From: Arcobacter_B sp049472135
Lineage (GTDB): Bacteria > Campylobacterota > Campylobacteria > Campylobacterales > Arcobacteraceae
NCBI RefSeq assembly: GCF_049472135.1
Contig: NZ_JBMOVV010000004.1
Coordinates: 1 to 64,000, forward strand
Length of the DNA: 64,000 nt
Direction: 5' to 3'
Position 1 is the first letter of the stretch, and each line of letters begins with the position of its first letter. The notes under the pieces were generated by a model. That model did no database searches. It worked only from the letters and a program-made list of their open reading frames with translations, and was not told the origin of the DNA. This document shows positions 9,404-18,265 of the stretch, in pieces. The position numbers were made by a program, and so were the translations under genes.

Positions 9404-10006
9404 ATGAAACTAGAATATGCAGGTTTAAAACCAGTTATTAGTGAACATGGTATTTCTTTTAAAGATGGGAAAGAGGATAAGTTTAAGTATTTAAAATACG
9501 CAGCAGAGCTTTTAGAAGCTTTTGACCATGAGTATAAAAGAAAAACCAATTATACCCATGAATTAAAAGAACAAAGACTAAACGCTAATGAAATATTAAG
9601 TTTGATATTAAAATTTCACCCAAATATAGAAGAAACAATGCAAACAGAAATTGATTCTTATTTAAAACATTTAGACCAAGAAGAAATAGATGTTGAGAAT
9701 AGAACATCTTTAACTTCAATCGAAAAAGAAGCATTTGTAAATAATCTTAAAATAATGAGAGAATATAAAATACAAAGAGCTAGAAATAAAATCTTTTATT
9801 TTCATTGTATTGAAACAATAGTCGAATTAATTATTGAACATCAAATCAAACAAATTGAAGTGCCTTTTAATGAAAGATTCTGGCATATTCTTCAAACTTT
9901 ACAAGGAAAATTATCTGAGCATAAAATATCAAGTGATGTTTTAACTACTAATGTAAATGATACTTTTAAAGCAATTTTAAAAGTTTCTATCTACCCTACT
10001 TTATAG
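9404..10006 (+). CDS. Hypothetical protein, 200 aa
   Basis: Not recognised. A soluble, mostly helical, charged protein without signal peptide or membrane helix. It starts MKLEYAGLKPVISEHGISF and has a central helical stretch rich in Glu/Lys. The start is well supported by AAGGATGG at 9393-9400 and a -10-like TAAAAT at 9377-9382. A hairpin closes it. It is monocistronic, between a DMT exporter and thiDE. Codon use matches the neighbours, so it looks like a real resident gene. Confidence 0.75.
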   Translation: MKLEYAGLKPVISEHGISFKDGKEDKFKYLKYAAELLEAFDHEYKRKTNYTHELKEQRLNANEILSLILKFHPNIEETMQTEIDSYLKHLDQEEIDVENRTSLTSIEKEAFVNNLKIMREYKIQRARNKIFYFHCIETIVELIIEHQIKQIEVPFNERFWHILQTLQGKLSEHKISSDVLTTNVNDTFKAILKVSIYPTL

Positions 10007-10027
10007 TAAGTTTTTAAAACTTACTAT
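10003..10027 (+). terminator. Hairpin terminator after the 200-aa hypothetical gene
   Basis: ATAGTAAGTTTT pairs with AAAACTTACTAT (12 bp, very tight loop), overlaps the TAG stop and is followed by TTTTTATT. Confidence 0.7.
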
Positions 10028-10085
10028 TTTTATTAACTAACATAGATTAAATACAAAAAATTAGAATTTACAGCTAAACTGACAC

Positions 10086-10091
10086 TATAAT
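10086..10091 (+). promoter_or_regulatory. -10 element (TATAAT) of thiDE
   Basis: Exact TATAAT 22 bases before the thiD ATG. No TPP riboswitch (THI box) fits in this leader, which is too short. Confidence 0.45.
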
Positions 10092-10112
10092 ACAAATAAA
10101 AAGGATTCAGTT

Positions 10113-10880
10113 ATGAATACTATTTTATCAATAGCAGGTAGTGATAGTGGTGGTGGAGCTGGTATTCAAGCAGATATAAAAAGTTCCCTTTATCATAATG
10201 GTTTTATGACTACAGCAATTACTGCTGTTACTGCTCAAAATAGCTTAGGAGTACAAGGTGTTGTACCTTTACAGCCTAGCTTTGTAAAAGAACAAATAAA
10301 CAGCGTTACAAGTGATTTTGATATAAAAGCAGTAAAAATTGGCATGTTAGGCTCAAAAGAGTTAATAAACGTTGTAAAAGATTTTATATTAAAACTTACT
10401 ATACCAGTTGTTTTAGATCCAGTTGCTATTTCAAGAGCAAATTCAAAACTTTTAGATGATGAATGTATTGAGAGTCTAAAGGAGATTTTTCCTTATGCAA
10501 CACTGATTACACCAAATAAGTATGAGGCAAAACTCTTTTTTGATGTAGAAACTATTGAAGATATTTTATCTTGTGATAATTTTGGAACAAATATATTATT
10601 TAAAGATATAGAAGATAACAGTGATTTTGCTGTTGATGTTTTAAAAACAAGTGATGGAAAGTTAGAGTATTTTCAAACAAAAAGAGCAAATGAGTCTAAT
10701 ACTCATGGTACAGGATGTTCTTATAGTGCAGCAATAGCAACACTATTATCATATGATGATAATATAAAACAAGTTATTACAAAAGCAAAAGAGTATATAT
10801 ATGAAGCTATTGTAAATGCACCAAATTTAGGTAATGGGAATGGTCCAATAAAGCATAACTTAAAAGGCTTTACATGTTAA
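10113..10880 (+). CDS. thiD: Hydroxymethylpyrimidine/phosphomethylpyrimidine kinase
   Basis: A 255-residue ribokinase-fold enzyme that phosphorylates HMP to HMP-P and HMP-PP for thiamine synthesis. It has the N-terminal substrate motif GSDSGGGAGIQAD (8-20), the Met/Gln substrate region (TAITAVTAQNSLGVQG), VLDPVAIS, and the C-terminal anion-hole and base motif THGTGCSYSAAIA. The family's usual length is about 260 residues. Its last codons overlap the thiE start by 7 bases, so the two are translationally coupled. Confidence 0.94.
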   Translation: MNTILSIAGSDSGGGAGIQADIKSSLYHNGFMTTAITAVTAQNSLGVQGVVPLQPSFVKEQINSVTSDFDIKAVKIGMLGSKELINVVKDFILKLTIPVVLDPVAISRANSKLLDDECIESLKEIFPYATLITPNKYEAKLFFDVETIEDILSCDNFGTNILFKDIEDNSDFAVDVLKTSDGKLEYFQTKRANESNTHGTGCSYSAAIATLLSYDDNIKQVITKAKEYIYEAIVNAPNLGNGNGPIKHNLKGFTC

Positions 10881-11488
10881 AAGGTTTATATGTAATTAGC
10901 GATGATGTTCTAACACCTAATAGTACTTTATATGAGGATATAAAAAAAGCTTTAATAGGTGGTGCTAAAGTTGTTCAATTAAGAGATAAAGTAAGTAGTG
11001 ATGAAGAAATCGAAGAAAAAGTAAAACAAATACAAGCCCTTTGTGATTATTACAATGCAACTTTTATTTTAAATGACAGAATTGACTTAGCTATAAAATT
11101 ACAATGTCATGGTTTACATATTGGAAAAAGTGATCATAAAGATTTTAAAGAGATTAGAAAAAAATTTAAAGGAATAATTGGGGTTTCTTGTTATGGAAAT
11201 CTAAAGCTTGCAAAAACAATGCAAGATGATGGGGCTAATTATGTTGCATTTGGTTCTTTTTTTAATTCTATCACAAAGCCTAACTCAAAATTAGTGCCTG
11301 TAGATTTGATTAAAAAAGCAAAAGAAGAACTTGAAATACCTGTGTGCGTTATTGGAGGAATAAATACAAATAGTGTTAAAACTCTTATGCAATTTAACCC
11401 AGATATGGTTTCTGTTATAAATGATATCTGGAGTAATAAAGAATTAGTAGTTAATAAAGCTGCATACTATACGAGTCTTTTTAAATAA
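10874..11488 (+). CDS. thiE: Thiamine-phosphate synthase
   Basis: A 204-residue TIM-barrel enzyme that joins HMP-PP and thiazole phosphate. Recognised by VVQLRDK, LNDRIDLAIKL, GLHIGKSD and IGGINTNSV; the C-terminal phosphate-binding SVINDIWSN is also visible. The usual VGxSxH segment reads IGVSCYGN, and the loop after YVAFGSFFNS is IT.KPNSK, consistent with the ThiE phosphate site. It overlaps thiD and is 10 bases upstream of the SDR gene, so the stress-type operon downstream may share the thiamine promoter. Confidence 0.92.
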   Translation: MLKGLYVISDDVLTPNSTLYEDIKKALIGGAKVVQLRDKVSSDEEIEEKVKQIQALCDYYNATFILNDRIDLAIKLQCHGLHIGKSDHKDFKEIRKKFKGIIGVSCYGNLKLAKTMQDDGANYVAFGSFFNSITKPNSKLVPVDLIKKAKEELEIPVCVIGGINTNSVKTLMQFNPDMVSVINDIWSNKELVVNKAAYYTSLFK

Positions 11489-11498
11489 AGGATATATT

Positions 11499-12254
11499 AT
11501 GTCTAAGAATATATGGATTATAGGAGCTAGTAGTGGTATTGGATATGAACTTACAAAACTATATTTACAAAATGGTTATATAGTAGTTGCAAGTTCACGG
11601 AATGCAAAAGAATCTTATGAATTAAATAGTTTAAAACTTGCATTTAAACAAACACTTTTTATAAAAAGTATTGATGTTGAAGATAAAAACTCTATTATAA
11701 ACGCAATAAATTATGTTTGGTCAAAACTAAATTATTTAGATGTATGTATTTTTAATGCAGGGGTATATGAAAGCACATCATTAAACTCTCTTGATATTGA
11801 AAAGTTTGAAGAGATGATAAATATAAACTATTTAGGTGCTGTTAGATTAACAGATATTATTACTTCAAAGTTTGAAAATCAAGGTTTCGGTAAATTAGTT
11901 TTGAATGCTAGCTTATCGAGTTATTTTGGTTTACCAAATGCAGCAGCTTATGGAGCAAGTAAGGCAGCTCTTGTTAGTTTTGCACAAGCAATACAGCCAG
12001 AGTTGATTCGAAAAAATATTGAACTTCAAATAATAAATCATGGTTTTGTCAAAACAAGACTTACAAATAAAAATGATTTTGAAATGCCCCAATTAATGAC
12101 TAGTAACTATGCTGCTTTAAAAATATTTCATGAGTTAAATAAATCTTACAGATTTGAGATTAAATTTCCTTTTAAACTCTCATTTTTCTTGTACTTACTA
12201 AAGATATTACCATATAAAGTTTCTTTAGCAATTACGAAAGGATTGTTAAAATGA
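11499..12254 (+). CDS. SDR-family oxidoreductase
   Basis: A 251-residue classical short-chain dehydrogenase. NAD(P) binding is seen in GASSGIG (9-15), NAG at 86-88, and the catalytic Ser/Tyr151/Lys155 set (NASLSSYFGLPNAAAYGASKAAL). The C-terminal 40 residues are hydrophobic (KFPFKLSFFLYLLKILP), typical of membrane-associated SDRs that act on lipids. The next gene overlaps by ATGA. In other bacteria an SDR plus NTF2-like gene pair accompanies the FAD/DUF1365/CFA/DUF3833 genes seen downstream; the substrate is unknown. Confidence 0.88.
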   Translation: MSKNIWIIGASSGIGYELTKLYLQNGYIVVASSRNAKESYELNSLKLAFKQTLFIKSIDVEDKNSIINAINYVWSKLNYLDVCIFNAGVYESTSLNSLDIEKFEEMININYLGAVRLTDIITSKFENQGFGKLVLNASLSSYFGLPNAAAYGASKAALVSFAQAIQPELIRKNIELQIINHGFVKTRLTNKNDFEMPQLMTSNYAALKIFHELNKSYRFEIKFPFKLSFFLYLLKILPYKVSLAITKGLLK

Positions 12255-12682
12255 GTTATGAAAAATATATACAAAATTATGCCTTGTTTTTTGAAAACTT
12301 AAACAAAGATATTTCTATTGAAGAGTACAAAAAGATATTTAGTGATGATGTTTATTTTGAAGATCCTTTTCAAAAAACAAAAGGAATTGATGCTATTTAC
12401 AAAATATTTGACCATATGTATAAAACAGTAGAAGAACCTAGGTTTATTGTAAAAGAGATTATTCAAAAGGATAATATAGCTTATTTACAATGGAACTTCA
12501 TCTTTAAATATAAAAATAGCAGAAATATAGAAAGCTTTACAGGTGTTAGTAGAGTTGAATTAAATAGTGAAAATAAAGTCATGTCTCATATAGATTATTG
12601 GGATTCTGCTTCTAATATTTACGAAAAGATTCCTTTTTTAAACTCAGTATTGAGGTTTATAAAAAATAAGATAAAAGCATGA
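12251..12682 (+). CDS. NTF2/SnoaL-like protein
   Basis: A 143-residue cone-fold (nuclear transport factor 2-like) protein, recognised by the pattern FSDDVYFEDPF, then a short helix, WNF.FKY and a closing V.SHIDYWDS. Such proteins are small enzymes or ligand binders; here it is one member of a multi-gene stress cluster. It overlaps the SDR gene by 4 bases and the MFS gene by 4 bases. No catalytic assignment is possible. Confidence 0.8.
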   Translation: MSYEKYIQNYALFFENLNKDISIEEYKKIFSDDVYFEDPFQKTKGIDAIYKIFDHMYKTVEEPRFIVKEIIQKDNIAYLQWNFIFKYKNSRNIESFTGVSRVELNSENKVMSHIDYWDSASNIYEKIPFLNSVLRFIKNKIKA

Positions 12683-13914
12683 CTAATAAAAGGGTTTTAA
12701 ATTATGGTGTTTTAGCTATACCAATAGCTATATTAGGAATGCCTTTATACATTTATTTACCTACATTTTATGTACAAGATATAGGACTAAACACAGCACT
12801 TGTAGCAGCTTTACTCTTTTTTGCAAGACTACTTGATATGTTTGCTGATCCTTTTATAGGAAATTTAAGTGATAGATATTTTTCTAAAAAAAGTTTGATT
12901 GTTATAGGAGCTTTTTCTCTTTTAATTTCTTTTTATTTTTTAATAAATCCTTTTAATAATTACCCTACTTTTTCGCTTATATTCTTTTCAATCATTACAT
13001 ATATTTCTTGGAGTTTAATTAATATTCCATATCTTGCTTTAAATGCAACTATTGGTAAAAATAGTTTTGATAATTCAAAATTGTCTTTTAGTCGAGAAAT
13101 ATTTACAATTATAGGTGTATTAGTAGCTTTACTTATTCCTTTTTTATTTAATGCTTCGTCAGATTCAAAAAGAAGTTTGGAGCTAATATTTTATGTTTTA
13201 GTCTTTGTATTACCATTGGTTTTAGTTTTCTTTGCTTTAAACATAAAAGAGCAAAATAGTATAAATATAACTATTAGTTTTAAAGATTCAATAAAAAGCT
13301 TTTATGAAAAATTTAAAGAACAGAAAAATTTGTTTTTTGCATTTATTATAAATAATCTTGCTAATGCTATTCCAGCAACGCTGTTTTTATTTTATGTTCA
13401 ATACTATCTTAAAACACCACAATTTACAGGGGCTTTACTAATCTTGTACTTTTTATCTGCAATTATTGCCGTACCTTTTTGGTTAAACTTTTCAAAAAAG
13501 ATAGGTAAGAGAAAAACATGGATTATATCAATGGCTTTTGCTTCATTTTTCTTCTGTTTAACACCTTTTTTAAATGAAGGTGATTATATCAAATTTGCTT
13601 TTATTACATTTTTTACAGGACTTTGTTTAGGTGCTGATATGGCCTTACCCTCTTCTATTCAAGCTGATATTGCACAAAACTCTAAAAAACTTGGAAAAGA
13701 AATATCAGGAACCCTTTTTGGTTTTTGGGCGATGCTTACAAAACTAGCTTTAGCTCTTGCTGTTTTTATAACTTTTACAATTTTAGAATTGGTTTCATTT
13801 GATATAGATAATCCAACTAATTTTTCTTTATTTATACTTTCTATTTTATATTCAATACTTCCAGTTATTCTTAAGATAATTTCAATAATTTTAATTGCTA
13901 AAAATAAAGTTTAG
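12679..13914 (+). CDS. MFS transporter (GPH/MFS_2-like)
   Basis: A 411-residue protein with about 12 hydrophobic helices. The loop RLLDMFADPFIGNLSDRYFSKK after helix 2 carries the D.FADP..G..SDR pattern of the glycoside-pentoside-hexuronide (MFS_2) branch, which includes lysolipid transporters. WFLNFSKKIGKRKTW-like basic loop is repeated mid-protein. Translation is coupled to the NTF2-like gene. Its place in a lipid-modifying cluster suggests a lipid or lipid precursor as cargo, but that is inference. Confidence 0.85.
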   Translation: MTNKRVLNYGVLAIPIAILGMPLYIYLPTFYVQDIGLNTALVAALLFFARLLDMFADPFIGNLSDRYFSKKSLIVIGAFSLLISFYFLINPFNNYPTFSLIFFSIITYISWSLINIPYLALNATIGKNSFDNSKLSFSREIFTIIGVLVALLIPFLFNASSDSKRSLELIFYVLVFVLPLVLVFFALNIKEQNSINITISFKDSIKSFYEKFKEQKNLFFAFIINNLANAIPATLFLFYVQYYLKTPQFTGALLILYFLSAIIAVPFWLNFSKKIGKRKTWIISMAFASFFFCLTPFLNEGDYIKFAFITFFTGLCLGADMALPSSIQADIAQNSKKLGKEISGTLFGFWAMLTKLALALAVFITFTILELVSFDIDNPTNFSLFILSILYSILPVILKIISIILIAKNKV

Positions 13915-13998
13915 TTTTTTATAAAGTGACAAAAAACAGCTATTAAAAGTATTTGATAACTGTTATTATTTAATTAACTAAAATATTTAGGGTTGATT

Positions 13999-14517
13999 AT
14001 GAGTGTAAAATTATTTGTTATTTTAGCTATGTTCTCATTGTTACATTCAAAGCCTTTAAAGTCAGTCCAATTTGTTGACCCTAAATCTTTTAGTGGAATT
14101 TGGTACGAAGTAGCTCGCACCTTTAACAGTTTCCAAGAAAACTGTGTAGCCTCAACTGTTGAATACTATTTAATAGATACTAGCAAATATAAAGTATTCA
14201 ACAGATGTTTTAAAAATGAAATTGGTGGAGAGCTAATTTCTTATGAAGGTATAGCTGAAGCTTTAAACAACAACTCAATGTCAAGTATGGAAATGACTTA
14301 TTTTTGGATTTTTTCAAAAAAATACAATGTGATTTACCTTAATGATTACAAAAGTGCTGTTGTTGCAGATGATGATTTAGAAAATCTATGGATTATGAGT
14401 AGAAAACCTTTTATTAGTAATGATGAAAAAGAAAAAATAATAGATTTTTTAAGTGATTATATTGACACAAGTAAATTAATTTATACTAAACAAGATAAAA
14501 AAGGAAGATACAAATGA
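13999..14517 (+). CDS. Lipocalin (Blc-like), secreted, non-lipidated
   Basis: A 172-residue bacterial lipocalin. A signal peptide (MSVKLFVILAMFSLLHS) without a lipobox Cys is followed by the lipocalin signature GIWYEVARTFNSFQENC and the later YALV-equivalent strand (SAVVADDDLENLWIMSR). Start: ATG at 13999 is chosen over an in-frame TTG at 13993 because AGGG at 13989-13992 is spaced correctly for the ATG. An 85-base gap separates it from the MFS gene and includes ATAAC-T-GTTAT at 13956-13966. It overlaps the FAD oxidoreductase by 4 bases. It probably carries lipids in the periplasm. Confidence 0.87.
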   Translation: MSVKLFVILAMFSLLHSKPLKSVQFVDPKSFSGIWYEVARTFNSFQENCVASTVEYYLIDTSKYKVFNRCFKNEIGGELISYEGIAEALNNNSMSSMEMTYFWIFSKKYNVIYLNDYKSAVVADDDLENLWIMSRKPFISNDEKEKIIDFLSDYIDTSKLIYTKQDKKGRYK

Positions 14518-15752
14518 AAATAGCAGTACTAGGAGCAGGAATTAGCGGTTTAGGTAGTGCGTATCTTCTAAGCCAAAAACACCATGTTGACTTATATGAA
14601 AAAGAGAATAGACTTGGTGGTCACGCAAGAACTACGCAAGTAGAAGAGAATGGAGCTAAGTTTGGAGTTGATACTGGTTTTTTAGTTTTTAACTATGAAA
14701 CATATCCTCTTTTAACTAAACTTTTCAAAAAACTTGATGTAAAAATAGAAAAAAGTGATATGAGTTTTGGCTTTTGGGATAAAGATAAAAATATTGCTTA
14801 TAATGGAAACTCTATTGGAGGTTTATTCTTTCAGAAGAAAAATCTTTTTAACTTCTCTCACTATAGTATGATAAATGATATTATGAAATTTAATAAAAAA
14901 GCCAATAATGACTTAGATGAGAATAGCTTAGATCTTAATAAAGATTTAGGTGAATATTTAAGTGAATATGGAAATGCTTTTAAAGAAAGATATATCATAC
15001 CAATGGGTGCTTCTATTTGGTCAACACCAAGTGATAAAATGAATGATTTCCCAGCAAGAACATTTTTACAATTTTTCAAGAATCATGGTTTATTAGGTGT
15101 TACTACACATCATCAGTGGTTAACTGTATCAAATGGTAGTATTAATTACGTAAATAAAATAAAAGAAAAAATATCAGGTGAAATTTTCCTAAATTCAAAT
15201 ATTAAAAAAGTAGAAAGAAAAAGAAATAAAGTATGCATAACTTTTGAAAATAATAAAATAAGAATTTATGACAAAGTTGTATTTGCAATGCATGCACCAG
15301 ATGCATTAGAACTTTTAGATGATGCAACATCAAAAGAAAAAGAAATTTTAGAATGTTTTAAATATAAATCTAACGATGCCTTACTTCATAATGATAATAA
15401 TGTTTTATATCCAAATAAAAAGATTTATGCAGCATGGAACTATAAAACTGATAAAAATAACAATAATGCAGTAACTTTATCGTATTGGATAAATACCTTA
15501 CAAAATTTAAAGACTAATAAAGACTATTTTGTTTCATTAAATGAGATTGATAATGTTGAAAAAGTAATTGAGCGAATCTCTTACTCTCACCCACAGTTTG
15601 ATAAAAAAGCGATAGAAGCACAAACTAGAAGAGATGAAATAAATGGAAAGAATAATACTTATTATGCAGGTGCATATTGGAGATATGGTTTCCATGAAGA
15701 TGGACTTTGGAGTGCAAATACAATAGCTTCTAAGTTAGGATGTGAGTTATGA
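14514..15752 (+). CDS. FAD-dependent amine-oxidase-like oxidoreductase
   Basis: A 412-residue flavoprotein with the N-terminal Rossmann motif VLGAGISGLGSAYLL, the GG-doublet (RLGGHARTT) and the C-terminal FAD segment YYAGAYWRYGFHEDGLWSA. Motifs such as DTGFLVFN and the AP.D.L.LL pattern are typical of the NAD/FAD oxidoreductases that accompany DUF1365 and CFA-type genes. In alphaproteobacteria, flavoproteins from similar clusters take part in fatty-acid desaturation for furan fatty acids; whether this one does is inference. Tight 4-base overlaps link it to both neighbours. Confidence 0.88.
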   Translation: MKIAVLGAGISGLGSAYLLSQKHHVDLYEKENRLGGHARTTQVEENGAKFGVDTGFLVFNYETYPLLTKLFKKLDVKIEKSDMSFGFWDKDKNIAYNGNSIGGLFFQKKNLFNFSHYSMINDIMKFNKKANNDLDENSLDLNKDLGEYLSEYGNAFKERYIIPMGASIWSTPSDKMNDFPARTFLQFFKNHGLLGVTTHHQWLTVSNGSINYVNKIKEKISGEIFLNSNIKKVERKRNKVCITFENNKIRIYDKVVFAMHAPDALELLDDATSKEKEILECFKYKSNDALLHNDNNVLYPNKKIYAAWNYKTDKNNNNAVTLSYWINTLQNLKTNKDYFVSLNEIDNVEKVIERISYSHPQFDKKAIEAQTRRDEINGKNNTYYAGAYWRYGFHEDGLWSANTIASKLGCEL

Positions 15753-16495
15753 GTGCTCACCAATTTTACGATGGTGTAATCTACCACAAAAGGTTTTTAC
15801 CTAAAAGTCATGATTTTAAGTATAAATTTTTTATGTTAGATATTGATACAAATAGTTTAGATGAACTAAAAACTAAATTGTTTTCATATAATAAACTCAA
15901 TCTTTTCTCTTTTAAAAGTAAAGATCATTTTGGTAAACAAGAAAATTTTTTATCAAATATTGATGAACTTTTAAAAAAGTTTGATATTCAAAAACCTACA
16001 AAAACTAGATTTATAACACTTCCTAGAATTTTAAATTTTGTATTTAATCCTATTAGTTTACTTTTACTGTTTAATGAAAAAGATGAACTTGATTATATAT
16101 TAGCAGAAGTTCATAATTATAATGGTGGAAGAGTTATATATCCTGTAAAATTACACCATAGAGGTCATAATCTTTATAGAGGCGAAATTCCAAAAGATAT
16201 GTATGTATCACCTTTTTTCAAGAGAGATGGGGATTATAGTTTTTTATTTAGATATGACAAATCAAACGTGGCTTTAAAAATAGATTTATTTGAAGAGAAT
16301 AAAAAAATGTTAACAGCATCTTTTAGTGGAACGCCTTTGGAGTTCTCAAATAAAAGCATTATAAAACTATTTTTAAAGCACACTTTTTTAACTTTTTTTG
16401 TAGTAACAAGGACTTTATGGCAATCCTTGAAGCTATATAAAAAAGGCTTGAAATTTAACAGCGTAGAAGATATAGATACAAAAAGGAGATATTAA
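15749..16495 (+). CDS. DUF1365 family protein
   Basis: A 248-residue protein of the DUF1365 family. It has the N-terminal YDGVIYHKRFLPKSHDFKYK, the central LPRILNFVFNPISLLLLFN and AEVHNYNGG, and a HRGHNLYRGEIPK.MYVSPFF segment. The function of the family is not established; it almost always sits between an FAD oxidoreductase and a CFA-type methyltransferase, as here. The conserved His/Asn-rich segments would suit an enzyme acting on membrane fatty acyl chains. Ends one base before the methyltransferase ATG. Confidence 0.88.
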   Translation: MSAHQFYDGVIYHKRFLPKSHDFKYKFFMLDIDTNSLDELKTKLFSYNKLNLFSFKSKDHFGKQENFLSNIDELLKKFDIQKPTKTRFITLPRILNFVFNPISLLLLFNEKDELDYILAEVHNYNGGRVIYPVKLHHRGHNLYRGEIPKDMYVSPFFKRDGDYSFLFRYDKSNVALKIDLFEENKKMLTASFSGTPLEFSNKSIIKLFLKHTFLTFFVVTRTLWQSLKLYKKGLKFNSVEDIDTKRRY

Positions 16496-16496
16496 A

Positions 16497-17723
16497 ATGA
16501 AAAGGTTATGGCATAAATTCGGACACTCTTTTTTTTCAAAATTAAAACAAGGAAATTTAAAAGTACAGTTTCCAAATAATGAAATAAACTATTATGGAAA
16601 CAAAGAAGAAAAAGAAGTATTTTTAAAATTAAATAGTTATAGTTTTTTTTCAAAAATAGCTTTATATGGAGATGTTGGATTTGCAGAGAGTTATATGGAT
16701 GAAGACTTTGAAACAAATGATTTAACAAAACTAATCGAATTAGCTTTAATTAACTCTGATAATTTAGGAGTAAAAAGTGAACATGATAAAAACAACTTCT
16801 TTATAAATATTTTGCCACACTTTAATAAAGCAAAACATCTTTTAAGAAAAAACTCAAAGAAAAACTCTAGAAAAAATATATCAGAACACTATGATTTATC
16901 GAATGATTTTTATAAACTATTTTTAGATGAAACTATGATGTACTCAGCAGCAATATTTGAAAATCCAGATGAGTCACTTTATGATGCACAAAAAAGAAAG
17001 ATTTCTCATTTAGCAAATAAACTAAATATAAAAGAAGGTGACAATGTACTTGAAATAGGATCTGGTTGGGGTTCTATGGCAATGCATTTAGCAAAAGAAA
17101 AAAAATGTAAAGTAACAACAGTTACTCTAAGCACCGAGCAAAAAAAGCTTTGTGAGCAAAAGTTTAAAGAGAATAAGATTGAAGAAAGTATTGATATTTT
17201 CTTAAAAGATTATAGGGATTTAGAAGGTAAATATGATGCGATTATAGCAGTTGAGATGTTTGAGGCAGTTGGGAAGGAGTATTTTGATATATTCTTCAAA
17301 AAATGTGAAGAGCTTTTAAAGCCAAGTGGTGTTTTAGCCTTACAGATTATCACAATGCCTGATAACAGATATGAGTCTTATTCTAAGGGAACTGATTTTA
17401 TTCAAAAGTATATTTTCCCTGGTGGTCATCTTCCAAGCGTTTCTAGAATACTTAAAAGTACAAGTACAAATACAAGATTAAATCTTTTACATATGGAAGA
17501 GTTCACAGAAGATTATGCAAAAACTCTAAATATCTGGTATGAAAACTTTACTAAAAAAATAAATGAGATTAAGGCTTTAGGCTTTGATGATTATTTTATT
17601 AGAATGTGGAAAATGTATTTAAACTATTGTGAAGCTGCTTTTTTAACTAGAAATGTAAATCTAGTACAAGTAGTATTTACAAGAGATCAAAATATGCACC
17701 TAAATAAAGGTTTAGTTGCATGA
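16497..17723 (+). CDS. Cyclopropane-fatty-acid synthase-type SAM methyltransferase
   Basis: A 408-residue enzyme that transfers a methyl group from S-adenosylmethionine to double bonds of phospholipid acyl chains. The N-terminal lipid-binding domain is followed by ISEHYDLSNDFYKLFLD (128-144), SAM motif VLEIGSGWGS (184-193), YRDLEGKYD, EMFEAVG and YIFPGGHLPS. The MQYSCAYW motif of E. coli CFA reads MMYSAAIF, so the cysteine position is Ala151. This sub-type also includes methyltransferases that produce methyl-branched rather than cyclopropane acids; which product is made cannot be told. RBS is GGAGA. Confidence 0.9.
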   Translation: MKRLWHKFGHSFFSKLKQGNLKVQFPNNEINYYGNKEEKEVFLKLNSYSFFSKIALYGDVGFAESYMDEDFETNDLTKLIELALINSDNLGVKSEHDKNNFFINILPHFNKAKHLLRKNSKKNSRKNISEHYDLSNDFYKLFLDETMMYSAAIFENPDESLYDAQKRKISHLANKLNIKEGDNVLEIGSGWGSMAMHLAKEKKCKVTTVTLSTEQKKLCEQKFKENKIEESIDIFLKDYRDLEGKYDAIIAVEMFEAVGKEYFDIFFKKCEELLKPSGVLALQIITMPDNRYESYSKGTDFIQKYIFPGGHLPSVSRILKSTSTNTRLNLLHMEEFTEDYAKTLNIWYENFTKKINEIKALGFDDYFIRMWKMYLNYCEAAFLTRNVNLVQVVFTRDQNMHLNKGLVA

Positions 17724-18256
17724 AAACAAAAAATCTACTAGTTGTGCTATTTATAGCACTTCTTTTTACAGGATGTGGTTCTATGAAACTTGAAGATTTT
17801 AATAACAAAACTCCTAAGTTTATTGTAAAAGAGTATTTTAACGGTGAACTTAAGGCATATGGTTTAGTAAAAGATAGAAGTGGCAAAATAATCAAATCTT
17901 TTAAAGCAAAAATGATTGGCTCGTGGGATGATGATGGAGTTGGAACATTAGATGAGTATTTTGTTTATGATGATGGAGAAAAACAAAGAAGAGTTTGGAC
18001 ATTAATTCCTACAAAAAATGAAAATGAGTATATAGGTACGGCTTCTGATATTGTAGGACAAGGAATACTTAAGTCAAATGGTAATACAGTAATGATAGAT
18101 TATACGATGGAAGTTCCTTATAATAACTCTATTATCAATATAGATGTAAAAGATTGGTTACATTTACAAGAAGATGGAGTGATTATAAACCACTCTAAAA
18201 TGAAAAAGTTTGGTTTTACAGTAGGTGAACTTGTAATAACTATTATTAAACAATAA
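17720..18256 (+). CDS. DUF3833 lipoprotein
   Basis: A 178-residue lipoprotein with lipobox LFTGC (Cys19) after a hydrophobic signal. The mature part shows the DUF3833 pattern: FFNGELKAYGLVKDRSGK-like opening, GSWDDDGVGTLDEYFVYDDGE, and WTLIP..ENEYIGTASDIVG. It is known mainly as the last gene of FAD/DUF1365/CFA clusters and has no proven function; a lipid-binding beta-barrel-like role in the periplasm is a reasonable guess. Overlaps the methyltransferase by 4 bases. Confidence 0.87.
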   Translation: MKTKNLLVVLFIALLFTGCGSMKLEDFNNKTPKFIVKEYFNGELKAYGLVKDRSGKIIKSFKAKMIGSWDDDGVGTLDEYFVYDDGEKQRRVWTLIPTKNENEYIGTASDIVGQGILKSNGNTVMIDYTMEVPYNNSIINIDVKDWLHLQEDGVIINHSKMKKFGFTVGELVITIIKQ

Positions 18257-18265
18257 AGGTTGATT

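Noticed and set aside
9352..9549. A 65-codon - strand ORF before the 200-aa hypothetical gene
   Set aside because: It overlaps the + strand gene, which has a good ribosome site and a -10, and it has no such signals or family-like sequence.
10021..10112. TPP riboswitch before thiD
   Set aside because: The leader between the -10 and thiD is too short for the element, and no CUGAGA/ACCUGA-like core is present.
13993..13998. TTG start for the lipocalin, two codons upstream of ATG 13999
   Set aside because: AGGG is placed correctly for the ATG and too close to the TTG; the same situation holds for pdxH (TTG 18260 versus ATG 18266).
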